Origin: Pyrinomonas methylaliphatogenes
Lineage (GTDB): Bacteria > Acidobacteriota > Blastocatellia > Pyrinomonadales > Pyrinomonadaceae
Direction of reading: 5' to 3'
NCBI RefSeq assembly: GCF_000820845.2
Contig: NZ_CBXV010000007.1
Span: 62,082 to 126,081, forward strand
DNA: 64,000 nt
Position 1 is the first letter of the stretch. Each line of letters begins with the position of its first letter. A model generated the notes under the pieces. The model was not told where the DNA came from, ran no database searches, and saw only the letters and a program-made list of their open reading frames with translations. The position numbers and the translations under genes are program-made. This document shows positions 1-9,386 of this stretch, in pieces.

Positions 1-1134
1 TAGATCAAGGAAGAGCGCGAGATCGAGCACGAGAGGCGCGGCCAAGATCGAGTCACGGCACAGGAAGTTGATCTTGATCTGCATCGGGTAGCCGAGCCAA
101 CCGAAGATGTCGATGTTATCCCACCCTTCTTTGTTGTCGCCGCGCGGCGGGTAGTAGTTGATGCGCACGAGATGTGAAAAGTCTTTGTAAAGCTGCGGGT
201 AGATCTCGGGCTGGAGGATATATTCGAGCACGGAGAGCTTCGACTCCTCTTTGGTCTTGAACGAGTCGGGATCATCCAAGACTTCGCCATCGCGGTTGCC
301 GAGGATATTGGTCGAATACCAGCCGTGCAGCCCCAACAGGCGCGATTTCAGGCCGGGCGCGATGATCGTCTTCATCAGGGTCTGGCCGGTTTTGAAATCC
401 TTGCCGCAAATCGGCACGCCGTTCTGATTGGCGAGTTCGATCAGGGCTGGAATATCTACGGTCAGATTGGGCGCGCCGTTGGCGAACGGGACGCCGGAGC
501 GAAGTGCCGCGTAGGCATAGATCATCGAAGGTGCGATCGCTTTATGATTCTCCTTGAGCGCTTTCTCGAATGACTGAAGGCTGCGGTGTACGGGATGGGG
601 CTTCATGAAGACTTCGGTCGAAGCCGCCCAGATCATGACCATGCGCGCGCATCTATTACGGCGTTTGAATTCCGCGATCTCCTCGATGAGTTGCTCGGCG
701 AGATCCATCTTCGTCTTGCCTTCTTTAATGTGCGTGCCGTTCAAGCGCTTGACGTACCTTTGGTCGAAGACGGCGCGCATCGGCTTGATCTTCTGCAGTT
801 GAGGTTTGAGCTGTACGAGCAGTTCCTTTTCGAGCACGCCCGCTTGCAGCGCAGCTTCATATGCCGAGTCTGGGAAGATATCCCATGCGCCGAAGACCAG
901 ATCGTCCAGTTCTGCGAGCGGAACGAAATCTTTGATCTTAGGGACGCGGTTTTCGGTGCGCTTCCCGAGGCGAATCGTGCCCATTTGGGTCAGGCTTCCG
1001 ATCGGTTCGGCCAAACCGCGTTTGACGGCTTCGACCCCGGCGATAAACGTCGTGCTGACGGCTCCCAAGCCGACGAGTAGAACGCCCAATTTGCCCTGAG
1101 CTGGGGCGATTTCGACGCCTTTTTCAATAGCCAT
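1..1134 (-). CDS. ino1: myo-inositol-3-phosphate synthase, 3' end outside window
   Basis: Converts glucose-6-phosphate to inositol-3-phosphate using bound NAD+, the first step toward inositol lipids and inositol-derived solutes. Translating the minus strand from ATG 1134 gives an uninterrupted 378 codons that run off the left edge. Visible family features are an N-terminal Rossmann motif (GVLLVGLGAVSTT), TQMGTIRLG, the stretch CGKDFKTGQTLMKT, and the LLGLHGWYSTNILGNRDG and GDNKEGWDNIDIFGW blocks. The start is supported by AGGAG eleven bases upstream. No partner gene lies in the visible flank. Identification is strong; only the C-terminus is missing. Confidence 0.93.
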   Translation of the reverse strand, partial: MAIEKGVEIAPAQGKLGVLLVGLGAVSTTFIAGVEAVKRGLAEPIGSLTQMGTIRLGKRTENRVPKIKDFVPLAELDDLVFGAWDIFPDSAYEAALQAGVLEKELLVQLKPQLQKIKPMRAVFDQRYVKRLNGTHIKEGKTKMDLAEQLIEEIAEFKRRNRCARMVMIWAASTEVFMKPHPVHRSLQSFEKALKENHKAIAPSMIYAYAALRSGVPFANGAPNLTVDIPALIELANQNGVPICGKDFKTGQTLMKTIIAPGLKSRLLGLHGWYSTNILGNRDGEVLDDPDSFKTKEESKLSVLEYILQPEIYPQLYKDFSHLVRINYYPPRGDNKEGWDNIDIFGWLGYPMQIKINFLCRDSILAAPLVLDLALFLDL

Positions 1135-1266
1135 CGCTATGATCTCCTTGATGGGAATTAGATCCGAGATTTCGATTTCAGGATAAACCCAAAGCGAAGG
1201 CGCGTCTCGCGTTCTTTTGCGCAAAATTGACGGTCGATTGCGGCGCGTTGGGTCGAAGCTCGCGCC

Positions 1267-2127
1267 TCACCCGTCGCTGTTGCCTTTGATCAAGGCGGCG
1301 CGGAAGACGCGCGGACTCAGTCCGGTGGCTCGGCGAAAGGCTTTGGCGAAATGGCTCGGGCTGCTGTAACCGACGCGCCCAGCGATCTCGGTGATCGATA
1401 GATCGGTTTGGGCGAGCAATGTCTCAGCGCGGGCCAGTCGCAACGCCGCAAGGTAAGCGTGGGGCGTCGTTCCGGTCGCCTTCTTGAAGAGGCGCGCGAA
1501 GTGGAACGGGGAGAGGTAGGCGGCGGCAGCCATCTCTTCGAGCGAGAGTTCGCGATCCAATTGTGCGTACATGAGTTCCACGGCGCGACGCAAGCGCCGG
1601 TCGATGAGTCCGGCGCGCGTTAACTCGAGTTCATCTGCGCGACGAACGCGGGCGTAGCGGCGTAAAAGATGCACCATAACTTGTTCGACGAGCGCGGAGG
1701 CGACCACATCTTTCCCCCGCTCATCAGTCGCTAGCTCTTCTGCGACGTCGCGCGCGAGGCGAATGAGCTTGGCATCGCCGCCGATGAGATTGGTGTGGAA
1801 GCTAACGAACGCATCGCTGCGCGCGAATCCGATGCGCACAGCGCAATCGAGGACGAGCGTCGGCGAAAGGGAGAAAAGGACGAAGCTCGCCTCGTCGCCG
1901 CGCAAAGAAAGGGGCTCGTTGGGCAAGACGAGGAGCGCATCTCCGCCGCGCATTGTGCCCTTGTCGTTGGAAACGGCGAATCGCCAAGAGCCGTCGAGCA
2001 GAGCCAAAATCATGTAGTGCGAGCGCGCTTCGCTGTGCCAGTTCAAATGGCAGCGTTGGCGATAATGAAGCGTGTAATCGGGATGGACGAGAATGCGCTC
2101 GGAACTATTCGTGTGACGATGTGGCAT
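1267..2127 (-). CDS. AraC-family transcriptional regulator
   Basis: A DNA-binding activator or repressor with an N-terminal cupin-like sensing half and a C-terminal double helix-turn-helix of about 100 residues. The C-terminus shows the family pattern LSLEEMAAAAYLSPFHFARLFKK, then a second helix with VGYSSPSHFAKAFRRATGLSPR. ATG 2127 is preferred because AGG sits six bases upstream; a TTG 13 codons further up (2166) is the alternative. Its ligand is unknown. It lies upstream of ino1 on the same strand, but the gap of about 130 bases makes an operon unlikely. Residue-level evidence for the family is clear; the target is not. Confidence 0.85.
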   Translation of the reverse strand: MPHRHTNSSERILVHPDYTLHYRQRCHLNWHSEARSHYMILALLDGSWRFAVSNDKGTMRGGDALLVLPNEPLSLRGDEASFVLFSLSPTLVLDCAVRIGFARSDAFVSFHTNLIGGDAKLIRLARDVAEELATDERGKDVVASALVEQVMVHLLRRYARVRRADELELTRAGLIDRRLRRAVELMYAQLDRELSLEEMAAAAYLSPFHFARLFKKATGTTPHAYLAALRLARAETLLAQTDLSITEIAGRVGYSSPSHFAKAFRRATGLSPRVFRAALIKGNSDG

Positions 2128-2334
2128 CTCTTGCCTGACTGGGCTGTTCTGAATGCAAGCGTTCAATTGGCGGCGCGCATCTTCGATCGCTCAAACATAA
2201 CCTTGAATCCGCCTCTGCGCAAGTTCGGGGTCGCTGTCGAGAAGGATGCGCGAGGGTCGGCATCCCCGTTCGCGCAACGCGACGCGCCGAGCCCGGGCCG
2301 TTTCGCGCGCGATCCTCGCCCCGTGACGCGAGCT

Positions 2335-3942
2335 TCAGTGCGGTTTGGTGCAGTAGGTGCGGAAATCGAGCTCTTGAAAGATGTTGTCGCGCGATTCGAT
2401 CTCTTCCAGACGCGCGACATCTATCTCGCCTCGCGCGATATCATCAGCGAGCGCATTGAAACGGTAGATGTGGGCGCGGAAGCGGCGCACAGCATATTCG
2501 ACGGTCGTCCCCTGATAGATCTGGAACGCCCAATCGCTCGATTGGGCGAGCAACAGTTCGCGCGCAGCTTGATTGAGCGCGCGGCGTTTCATCTCGTCAG
2601 CGGTCAGCGCGTGCTCATCGGCCAATCGGGTCATACGCGCTTCGGCGGCATGCTGATACGGGTACATCCACGCCGTGCCTTCGTTCAGCCAAACTTTGAA
2701 ATATCCTTCCGCGCCCCAGGAAGACTGGGCCGGTTGTTGCGTCTGGATGGGCAGATCGAGATCGAGGTAGTCGCCCGGCGAGATCGGGATGAGCGCATCT
2801 CGGCGCTCGCTCAGCCGGCGGAAAACGAAATCGAGGAACTGCGGGCCTTCATACCACCAGTGGCCGAAAAGCTCCGCATCATAGGGCGAGACGATAAGCG
2901 GCGCGCGATCTTCGAACGACTCGCGCAGCCGCCTCGCCTGTTCGAGACGCGAGCGGACGAAGTGCTCAGCGTCGAGCATGGCGCGCCGGCGGGCCGCTCC
3001 CGGATCGTAAGGCGCTTTTTCATGAAGGGGCACATCGCGCCCGGTGATGCGATGATATTTGAGCCCCAAATGGCGACGTTCTCCGTCGCTGTGCAGATGC
3101 GGTTTCAAGTATTCATATGGCGCGTCCCAACCTATGTCTCGATAGAATTCGCGGTAGTCCGCATGTCCCGGATAACCGGTGATCGAGCTCCAGACTTGTT
3201 GGCTCGTCTCCGGATCGCGCGCGAAGACAGCGACCCCGTTCGGACAGCGAACCGGCGCGTAGACGCCATAACGCGGGCGCGGATCTCCGTAGAGGACCGC
3301 ATGCGCGTCGGCGATGAAGTATTCGAGGCCGGCATCGGCCAGAATCGTTTCGACGCCCGGCTCATACGCGCATTCGGGCAACCAGATGCCGCGCGGCTGA
3401 CGCCCGAAATGTTTTCGGTAGTTGTTGATGGCGATCTCAACTTGCGCGCGCCGCGCCTCTTCTGTCGAGATGAGCGGCAAAAAGCCATGCGTCGCGCCGC
3501 AGGTGATGATCTCAATGATGCCGGCATCCTGAAGCTCACGGAACGCGCGCACGAGATCGCGCCGGTAAACATCTTCCCAGAGATGATGAGCCGCCCTCAG
3601 ATTCTCATGATACATGCGCGCCGTCTGGTGGAATTCGGGCGCCTCGCGGGCCGTGCGTCCCAGTTCTTTTTCGACGAGCGCGAGTAGATTCTCCAAATGG
3701 CGCGTGTAACGCGAGCGCAGCAGTTCATCGGATAGCATCTCGCACAGCGGCGGCGAGATGTTGATCGCGAGGCGAGGTTTATCGCTCAGTCGCGCTAGAT
3801 TCGAGAAGATTGAGATGAGCGGCAGGTAAACTTCCGTGATCGCTTCGTAGAGCCAGTCCTCTTCGAGGAATTCCGGACGTTCCGGGTGGCGCACGAAAGG
3901 CAGATGAGCGTGAAGCACTAGGCTGAAATAGGCGACGGACAT
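2335..3942 (-). CDS. GH57 1,4-alpha-glucan branching enzyme
   Basis: A 535-residue family 57 glycoside hydrolase expected to transfer alpha-1,4 glucan segments into alpha-1,6 branches during glycogen formation. It opens with the family signature HAHLPFVRHPE (residues 11-21). The nucleophile region GIWLPECAYEPG places the catalytic Glu near residue 190, and SPYDAELFGHWWYEGP places the catalytic Asp near 355. The length is normal for the bacterial branching enzyme subgroup. The DUF4912 gene lies 37 bases upstream on the same strand, and the two probably form an operon, a pairing also seen in other bacteria. An amylase or 4-alpha-glucanotransferase activity cannot be excluded. Confidence 0.88.
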   Translation of the reverse strand: MSVAYFSLVLHAHLPFVRHPERPEFLEEDWLYEAITEVYLPLISIFSNLARLSDKPRLAINISPPLCEMLSDELLRSRYTRHLENLLALVEKELGRTAREAPEFHQTARMYHENLRAAHHLWEDVYRRDLVRAFRELQDAGIIEIITCGATHGFLPLISTEEARRAQVEIAINNYRKHFGRQPRGIWLPECAYEPGVETILADAGLEYFIADAHAVLYGDPRPRYGVYAPVRCPNGVAVFARDPETSQQVWSSITGYPGHADYREFYRDIGWDAPYEYLKPHLHSDGERRHLGLKYHRITGRDVPLHEKAPYDPGAARRRAMLDAEHFVRSRLEQARRLRESFEDRAPLIVSPYDAELFGHWWYEGPQFLDFVFRRLSERRDALIPISPGDYLDLDLPIQTQQPAQSSWGAEGYFKVWLNEGTAWMYPYQHAAEARMTRLADEHALTADEMKRRALNQAARELLLAQSSDWAFQIYQGTTVEYAVRRFRAHIYRFNALADDIARGEIDVARLEEIESRDNIFQELDFRTYCTKPH

Positions 3943-3978
3943 GGCGGATTCGCTTCAGTTGACATCGAAAGGCGCGAC

Positions 3979-4950
3979 TCACTCGACCGTCCGATCAGGC
4001 GCAGAGGTCGGAAGCCCGACTGGGCCACGCGGCGTGAAGGTCTCGCTTGCGCCGAAAACGCTTTCGCGATATTCAGGCGGCAAGGAGGCGCGCAGCGCTT
4101 CGATCAGACGCGCGCGGTCCAGTTTCGCCAGCCTCTCTTCAAACCATGCCAGAAGTTCGGGGGGGAAGATCTTCCGCAATTCGTCGAGGTCATGACCGGC
4201 AGCGAACGCGATGAGCAGCCGCCAGCCCTCGCCCCCGAATCCCGATAGCGCCTCTACCCACGAGACTTCGTTCGAAGCTTCGAGTTGTACGGCCAGCGCC
4301 TCTGCCGCATAGCCCGACTCCGAAAGGATGCGGGCAAACGCGCTCGGCGGGACGTTGAAGAGCGGAGATCGGTCCGCTTCGGGCGATACGCTCGCGCGCG
4401 GCGTTCGTACGACATTCGAGACCAGAAGCCTGATGAACGGATGTCCTGGCGCAAACAGCCCGAGTTCGACGCGATAAAGGCGCGCGGGGAAGACATCGAA
4501 CCATTCGCTGCCATCCGGCGAAGCTGGTCGCACGTATTGTTGGCCGCCGATCAGATCCGTCAATCGGACGGCGAGCGTGTATTGCGCCGCTCGATCGCCG
4601 AGGACTTTGCGCAGCGTTTCAAACGGATCACGTGACAAACCCCAGTAGAGGAACAGCCTGTATGGCGATTGCGCAAATAGTCTTATGCGATCGGCGCGCG
4701 GCAGCGGCGGCAGCGGCTCTATCTCTGGGAGAACGGCGAGACGACGTTGCGCCTCTTCGAGGCGCGCGCGTAGCGCCTCGGGCGAAACCGTCTCAGAGCT
4801 GCTTCGAAAATCGGAGAAAATCGCCATATCGGACGGGCGCGGATCTTCGACGCCCTCTGGGCTCATTGCAAGCTTGAAAGATCTTTCACAGTTTGGCCGA
4901 CCGATCGCGCTTGTGTCAACGCGCAAGCGTGCGAAAGCTTCTGGACGCAT
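3979..4950 (-). CDS. DUF4912 domain protein
   Basis: A 323-residue protein whose middle (about residues 85-185) matches DUF4912: a RLFAQSPYRLFLYWGLSRDP block followed by a beta-rich YTLAVRLTDL and YRVELGLF region. The biochemical role is not established. The gene sits directly upstream of the GH57 branching enzyme, so a glucan-related role is inferred. No signal peptide is visible. The start is uncertain: no Shine-Dalgarno precedes ATG 4950, and internal ATGs at 4866 and 4827 are possible. A 14-bp palindrome (TGAAAGATCTTTCA) lies at 4875-4888, just before the 4866 ATG, and could be an operator if that start is real. Confidence 0.75.
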   Translation of the reverse strand: MRPEAFARLRVDTSAIGRPNCERSFKLAMSPEGVEDPRPSDMAIFSDFRSSSETVSPEALRARLEEAQRRLAVLPEIEPLPPLPRADRIRLFAQSPYRLFLYWGLSRDPFETLRKVLGDRAAQYTLAVRLTDLIGGQQYVRPASPDGSEWFDVFPARLYRVELGLFAPGHPFIRLLVSNVVRTPRASVSPEADRSPLFNVPPSAFARILSESGYAAEALAVQLEASNEVSWVEALSGFGGEGWRLLIAFAAGHDLDELRKIFPPELLAWFEERLAKLDRARLIEALRASLPPEYRESVFGASETFTPRGPVGLPTSAPDRTVE

Positions 4951-5024
4951 CGACTTTTCGGGCGGTTTGCGACGAAGCGAAAAGCGAATCGGGCTGAAGT
5001 GACGATGGCCAGATGAAAGCCGGA

Positions 5025-5975
5025 TTAGTCCTTCAGCCGGGCCGCCGCAGAGTCACTCTCTGCGCCCATGCATTCGACCGGCGACCCTTGCACTTCGGCG
5101 GCCACCGCTTGCGGATCGTATGAAATCCGTTTGAGCTTGATGCTGAGCGTACCGAGATCGCTGCTCAGTTCGGCTCGGACGGGAATGCGCTTCGGGTCGG
5201 TCGTCATCCAGAGAGACATGCGGCCATCGCGTCGGACCAGCCCGTTCTCGCCGAAGATCCCAACTTCGAGGCGCACGGTCTCGACCTCACCGAGGATGGT
5301 CTTCAGTCGTTTGATTTCGGCGACTTTCACCGGCACGTGATAAGGATGGCCCGCATCGCTGATGATCATCTCAAACTGCGCGCCCGGAGCGAGAGGCTTC
5401 GTGCGAAGAACGTAGATCGCTGAGAGTATGTCGTAGAGCGCATCACCGATCTGGCTCGTGATGGTGTTCGGTCTCTGGGCCGGATGCTTGGGATCCTTTT
5501 CGATCCACGTGACTTGGTCGCGCTGGCGGTCGAACACCGCGCAATCGACTCTGACGCGCGACCCTTGCTCATCGTATCTTCTCGTTTCGAGCACCGCGAA
5601 TGATTCGGGATCGACCTTCGATTCGATGCGATAGCGAAAATTTATTCCGAAGAGTTTATGAAACCAGCCGTCGGCGCGCGCTTCGCCGGTGAGGCGGAGC
5701 AGACCTGGGGCGCGCTGGCATTTGGAAGGCGGATTCGCCGCCTCCCGAGTATTTATCGCTGGCGGCGGCGCGTCGTCGAAGCGAGCCGCGAATCGAAATT
5801 CGGCGATGTTGATGTTGCGCAAGATTAGCTTGGAGAATTCCCCTTCGTAGACCAGTTGTTCTTGCGGAAGGAAAGGAAGAGCGCGGCGTTCATCCATGTT
5901 CGCTCGTTGCCCGATCGCCGATTGACAGTTGGCGAAGGTGAGACAGAGGAGGAGAAGAAGTTCGCCGGTTCGCAT
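5025..5975 (-). CDS. exported DUF3108 domain protein
   Basis: A 316-residue exported protein. Residues 1-22 form a signal peptide (MRTGELLLLLCLTFANCQS...), followed by the DUF3108 start YEGEFSKLILRNINIAEFRF and an alternating beta-strand pattern with a LLRLTGEA segment. DUF3108 proteins are periplasmic or outer-membrane associated with no defined reaction. It is followed upstream by the ICMT-like gene with a 16-base gap, so the two are probably cotranscribed. A lipoprotein assignment is not supported: the Cys at about residue 17 lies in FANCQ, which is not a good lipobox. Confidence 0.8.
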   Translation of the reverse strand: MRTGELLLLLCLTFANCQSAIGQRANMDERRALPFLPQEQLVYEGEFSKLILRNINIAEFRFAARFDDAPPPAINTREAANPPSKCQRAPGLLRLTGEARADGWFHKLFGINFRYRIESKVDPESFAVLETRRYDEQGSRVRVDCAVFDRQRDQVTWIEKDPKHPAQRPNTITSQIGDALYDILSAIYVLRTKPLAPGAQFEMIISDAGHPYHVPVKVAEIKRLKTILGEVETVRLEVGIFGENGLVRRDGRMSLWMTTDPKRIPVRAELSSDLGTLSIKLKRISYDPQAVAAEVQGSPVECMGAESDSAAARLKD

Positions 5976-5991
5976 CGCCTTCGTTGATGGA

Positions 5992-6630
5992 TCAACGGAT
6001 CAGCATGGCTTTGAGCGCCAGCGCGAGCCACGCGATGATGAAACCGAACGCCGCCCGATATTCGCGATAGCGCAGGTAAAGCCGCGCATCGAAGTTCTGC
6101 GCTCGTTTCCGGCTGTAAACTGTCGGGCGCGGGAAAAAGAGCGGCACCGCGCGCGCGTAAGCCTCATACTCCGAGCCGAAGAGTCGGCGCATCGTCGCTT
6201 CTTCGACGCGCATCACGGGCAGATAGATGCCTAAAAAGAAGATGACGAAAAGCGCGCCGAGAGACGCGCGACCGGCGGCAATGGTGAACCCGAGCCCCAA
6301 GAGGAAACTGCCGAGGTAGAGCGGATTTCGCGTGTAGGCGTATGGGCCGGAGGTCGCCAGTGCGGCGTTTTTGCGGATATGGCCGGAAGCCCATGCGCGC
6401 GTGATCAATCCGAGCGACGCGACGATGCCGCCCGCGGCCAAAGTCCAAGGGAGAGGACGCGCTAAGGCGATGAAGATGGCGCCGCACAGAAAACCTAATG
6501 GCACGCGCCACCGTTGAAGCTGCGAGCCGAGTCGCTGCGTAATCGGGCGATCTTCAACGATATTCATCCTCGACACAGCGTGATGGTAGCCGATCCGGCG
6601 AGAGTTTGAAAAGCGCGCGCGATCCCGCAA
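5992..6630 (-). CDS. isoprenylcysteine carboxylmethyltransferase (ICMT)-like membrane protein
   Basis: A multi-spanning membrane methyltransferase-like protein of 191-212 residues. The C-terminal half shows the ICMT/PEMT hallmark SGPYAYTRNPLYLGSFLLG (SAM-binding region) and a second half with RVEEATMRRLFGSEYEAYARAVP. In bacteria such proteins methylate small lipophilic or isoprenoid substrates; the substrate here is unknown. The start is uncertain: TTG 6630 has AAGG six bases upstream, while ATG 6567 matches the usual N-terminus but has GAGG directly abutting it. It begins about ten bases after the waaC stop and probably shares its transcript. Confidence 0.78.
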   Translation of the reverse strand: MRDRARFSNSRRIGYHHAVSRMNIVEDRPITQRLGSQLQRWRVPLGFLCGAIFIALARPLPWTLAAGGIVASLGLITRAWASGHIRKNAALATSGPYAYTRNPLYLGSFLLGLGFTIAAGRASLGALFVIFFLGIYLPVMRVEEATMRRLFGSEYEAYARAVPLFFPRPTVYSRKRAQNFDARLYLRYREYRAAFGFIIAWLALALKAMLIR

Positions 6631-6639
6631 GGATGGCCT

Positions 6640-7695
6640 TCATCGCGCGGCGCAACGCGCGCGCCTTAATCGTTCCTCGACGGCGCGAAGGACGCGATCG
6701 ACCTCAATCTCCATGCAGATCCAGTTACGGCACGAGCGGCGGTGGCAGTTCTCCCGACAGCCAATGTCCATGCGTTCGACGCAGATGTCTTCGGCGCGCG
6801 GCGAGCCATTGCGCCACCACTCGGTGGGCCCGAATAGACCGACGACCGGAGTCCCAGCCGCGACGGCCAAATGGGTCGGCCCGGTGTCGCCGCCGACGTA
6901 AACGCGCGCGCGCCGCGCGAGCGCATAAAATCCTTTGAGCGATAGGCTCACGGCATAAGCTGCGCCCTTGCGGCTTTCCCGCATGACCTCATCCGCGAGC
7001 TCTGCTTCACCCGGTCCGTATGTGATCACCGAGGGCAGCCCGAGGGTTTCCCACAGAGCATCGGCCAGGGCTCCGAATCGCCGCGCGCTCCAAAGCTTAG
7101 TGGGCCAGCCGCCGCCCGGGTTGAGGAGGGCGAAATCTTCGGCCACAGCCTCGATCGCCGATTCAGCTTCGCGTTCGTGTTCCGGCGAGATCGCGATCGG
7201 GAAGCGGAACTGGGTCGGATCCGTCGGCGTCTTGATGTCGAGCGCTTGTGCGGCGAGCGCGAGGTTTTTGGCGATGACGTGAGCGCGCGCGGGGACGCGA
7301 TAGATCTCGGTCAGAAGAAAACGACTCGCAGGTTCGCGCAACGTTTCGGGGGCAAAACCGCAACGGCGCGGCGCTCCGGCGAGTCTGGCTAAGAAGGCAG
7401 ACTTTATCAGTCCTTGCAGATCAAGGGCGACATCGAAGGGCTGGGCGCGCAAACGATGCAACTGTTGGCGCGCCACCAACAGCGTCTCCCCAAGCCTCGA
7501 CGCGCGCCGCAGCGCCTTCGTATCGACTTCGATGAGATGATCGATCAGCGGGTTGTCTTGCAGGATTTCGGCGGCGCGCCGTTCGACGAGCCAGGAGATC
7601 TCGGCCTGTGGCAGCGCGTTTCTGATGGCCGCTAGCGTCGGCAGGGCGTGTACGACATCGCCAATGCTGCTCAACTTGACGATGAGAATCCGCAT
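6640..7695 (-). CDS. waaC: lipopolysaccharide heptosyltransferase I
   Basis: A GT9-family transferase that adds the first L-glycero-D-manno-heptose to Kdo-lipid A at the inner face of the cytoplasmic membrane. The N-terminus MRILIVKLSSIGDVVHALPTL is the classic WaaC start with the catalytic-site Asp in GDVVH, and the C-terminal half carries the nucleotide-sugar motif GGDTGPTHLAVAAGTPVVGLFGPT. The length of 351 is typical. An unusual Cys-rich tail (CRENCHRRSCRNWIC) is also seen in relatives and may bind a metal. It sits downstream of hldC in a heptose synthesis and transfer block. Confidence 0.92.
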   Translation of the reverse strand: MRILIVKLSSIGDVVHALPTLAAIRNALPQAEISWLVERRAAEILQDNPLIDHLIEVDTKALRRASRLGETLLVARQQLHRLRAQPFDVALDLQGLIKSAFLARLAGAPRRCGFAPETLREPASRFLLTEIYRVPARAHVIAKNLALAAQALDIKTPTDPTQFRFPIAISPEHEREAESAIEAVAEDFALLNPGGGWPTKLWSARRFGALADALWETLGLPSVITYGPGEAELADEVMRESRKGAAYAVSLSLKGFYALARRARVYVGGDTGPTHLAVAAGTPVVGLFGPTEWWRNGSPRAEDICVERMDIGCRENCHRRSCRNWICMEIEVDRVLRAVEERLRRARCAAR

Positions 7696-7727
7696 GTTGT
7701 TCGCCTTGAAACTTTCGCGTGGATCTT

Positions 7728-8240
7728 TCAGCGACCCATTTTCGCCCCTTTTAACTTCTCGATCAGTGCGGAAGAAGAATGCTCCTTTGGATCGCCGACG
7801 ATGACGACGCGCCCGCCGTATGAGCGCACGATCTCGCGCTCGGGAACGGTCTCCTCGGTGTAGTCGGTCCCTTTCGCGTGGATGTCCGGGCGAATGGCTA
7901 AAAGCAAGGCTTCCACGGTCGGCTCGTGAAAGATCGTCACCAGATCGACCGCGCGCAAAGAGGCGACGATCTCCGCACGTTCACGTTCGGGGATGAGCGG
8001 CCTGCCGGGTCCCTTAAGGGCCCGAACCTGTTCATCGCAGTTGATGCCGACAACGAGAAGATCGCCCAACGCGCGCGCCGCTTCGAGGTAACGGACATGT
8101 CCGACGTGCAAGATGTCGAAGCACCCGTTGGCGAAGACTATGCGCGCGCCATTTTTGCGCGCGATGGCGACGCGCGCGATCAGGCGGTTGCGCTCGAGGA
8201 TACGCGAAGCCGCGTCGTTCTGCTCATCCTGTGCTCTCAT
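7728..8240 (-). CDS. hldC: D-glycero-beta-D-manno-heptose 1-phosphate adenylyltransferase
   Basis: A nucleotidyltransferase that activates heptose-1-phosphate to ADP-heptose. The N-terminal nucleotide-binding motif [13 protein letters not shown] (residues 36-48) is the cytidylyltransferase-fold HxGH signature, followed by [17 protein letters not shown] and the C-terminal ERE-VRSYGG region. It is a stand-alone enzyme of 170 residues, corresponding to the C-terminal half of E. coli HldE (RfaE2). Its start overlaps the end of hldA by 17 bases, implying translational coupling and a split HldE arrangement. Confidence 0.93.
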   Translation of the reverse strand: MRAQDEQNDAASRILERNRLIARVAIARKNGARIVFANGCFDILHVGHVRYLEAARALGDLLVVGINCDEQVRALKGPGRPLIPERERAEIVASLRAVDLVTIFHEPTVEALLLAIRPDIHAKGTDYTEETVPEREIVRSYGGRVVIVGDPKEHSSSALIEKLKGAKMGR

Positions 8241-9276
8241 GCGCCAAGACGGTCAAAAGCTCTTCGGTCGAGACGGTCGCCGTGCCGCGTTTCATCACGA
8301 CAACGCTGCCCGCGTAGTTTGCCAGCCGCGCCGCATCGCTGAATGGGGCGCCGCAGGCGAGCGCAAGCGTGTAGGTGGCGATCACGGTGTCTCCAGCGCC
8401 GGTGACATCCACCGCATCGCGCGATCCGACGATCGGGATGTGAAGCGGCGGGCGTTCCGCTTCGAGGAGCAGCATCCCGTCACCGCCGCGCGTGATAAGT
8501 AGCGCGCGATAACGCAGACGCTGTCTCAACTCTTCGCCGATCTCTTCCAACCTGCGGATGCCAGCGATACGTTCGCGGCAAAGATCTTCAACTTCGGCTT
8601 CGTTCGGCGTGGCCGAAGTGAAGCCTTTGAATTCGAAGAGGCGATGGCGCGAATCGACTACGACCGGAATCCCGCGCGCCATCGCCCGTTGTGCGCTTTG
8701 GGCAATTTCCGCCGAAACGATGCCGTAACCGTAGTCGGAGATGACGATCGCATCGCTTCGCGCGAAAACGTCGCGTGCGTTGGCATGCAAGAGCTGGCGC
8801 GAGGTTTCGTTCATTGGAGTTTCCCCTTCGTAATCGACGCGGATCACCTGCTGGCGCGGGGCGTGGGCTCGTCCGGCTAGGATGCGAACTTTCGTCGTCG
8901 TGCGCGCGCCTTTGATGACGATGATCGAATCGCAGGCGACTCCGGCTGCGGATAGCTTATCTATCACCTTTCGACCGGCCTCATCATCTCCGATGGCGCC
9001 GATGAGCGTCGCCTTTGCGCCGAGCGCGGCCAAGTTCATCGCGCAGTTGGCGGCGCCGCCCGGAAGCGTCTCCGTCCGCTCGTGACGCAAGATGAGCACG
9101 GGAGCCTCGCGCGAGACGCGACTGATCTCGCCATAGACGAATTGATCGGCGACGATGTCACCGACGACTGCGACGCGACACTCGGCGAAAGAGCGCACAA
9201 GCGATTGGAGACGCAAGCGAAGAGGCGCATCATCGATCGCGAGCCGATCATCTCTCGAACGGTTTGGCACGCTCAC
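8224..9276 (-). CDS. hldA: D-glycero-beta-D-manno-heptose-7-phosphate kinase
   Basis: A PfkB-family kinase that phosphorylates heptose-7-phosphate at C1, corresponding to the N-terminal half of HldE (RfaE1). It shows the N-terminal [15 protein letters not shown], the substrate-binding [16 protein letters not shown], and the ATP/anion-hole motif TGAGDT (residues 292-297). It begins with GTG at 9276. Upstream lies a 29-bp repeat copied from the end of gmhB (see the repeat entry), which widens this junction. The neighbours gmhB, hldC and waaF complete the ADP-heptose pathway except for gmhA and an epimerase. Confidence 0.92.
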   Translation of the reverse strand: MSVPNRSRDDRLAIDDAPLRLRLQSLVRSFAECRVAVVGDIVADQFVYGEISRVSREAPVLILRHERTETLPGGAANCAMNLAALGAKATLIGAIGDDEAGRKVIDKLSAAGVACDSIIVIKGARTTTKVRILAGRAHAPRQQVIRVDYEGETPMNETSRQLLHANARDVFARSDAIVISDYGYGIVSAEIAQSAQRAMARGIPVVVDSRHRLFEFKGFTSATPNEAEVEDLCRERIAGIRRLEEIGEELRQRLRYRALLITRGGDGMLLLEAERPPLHIPIVGSRDAVDVTGAGDTVIATYTLALACGAPFSDAARLANYAGSVVVMKRGTATVSTEELLTVLAHESTG

Positions 9277-9291
9277 TATATTACACCCGCT

Positions 9292-9386
9292 CTCTTCAAC
9301 ATTTCAGCTACACATGCGACCCGCTGGTCCGCGAAGCGCTCATCGAGCTCGAGCATCCTCTTCAACTTTTCAGCCACACAGGCGAC
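9292..9386. repeat. direct-repeat doublet at gmhB 3' end / hldA 5' end
   Basis: Two 29-bp near-copies (9292-9320 and 9358-9386; about four mismatches; period 66, separator 37 bp). The core shared on the minus strand is GTCGC-TGTGT-GCTGAAA. The 9358 copy contains the last codons and TGA stop of gmhB; the other copy is noncoding and precedes hldA. It resembles the other doublets in the window in repeat length and period, not in sequence. Confidence 0.85.

Noticed and set aside
1795-3687. A 630-codon open frame on the plus strand
   Set aside because: It lies opposite the AraC and GH57 genes, which have clear family motifs; it has no family signature and is a high-GC shadow.
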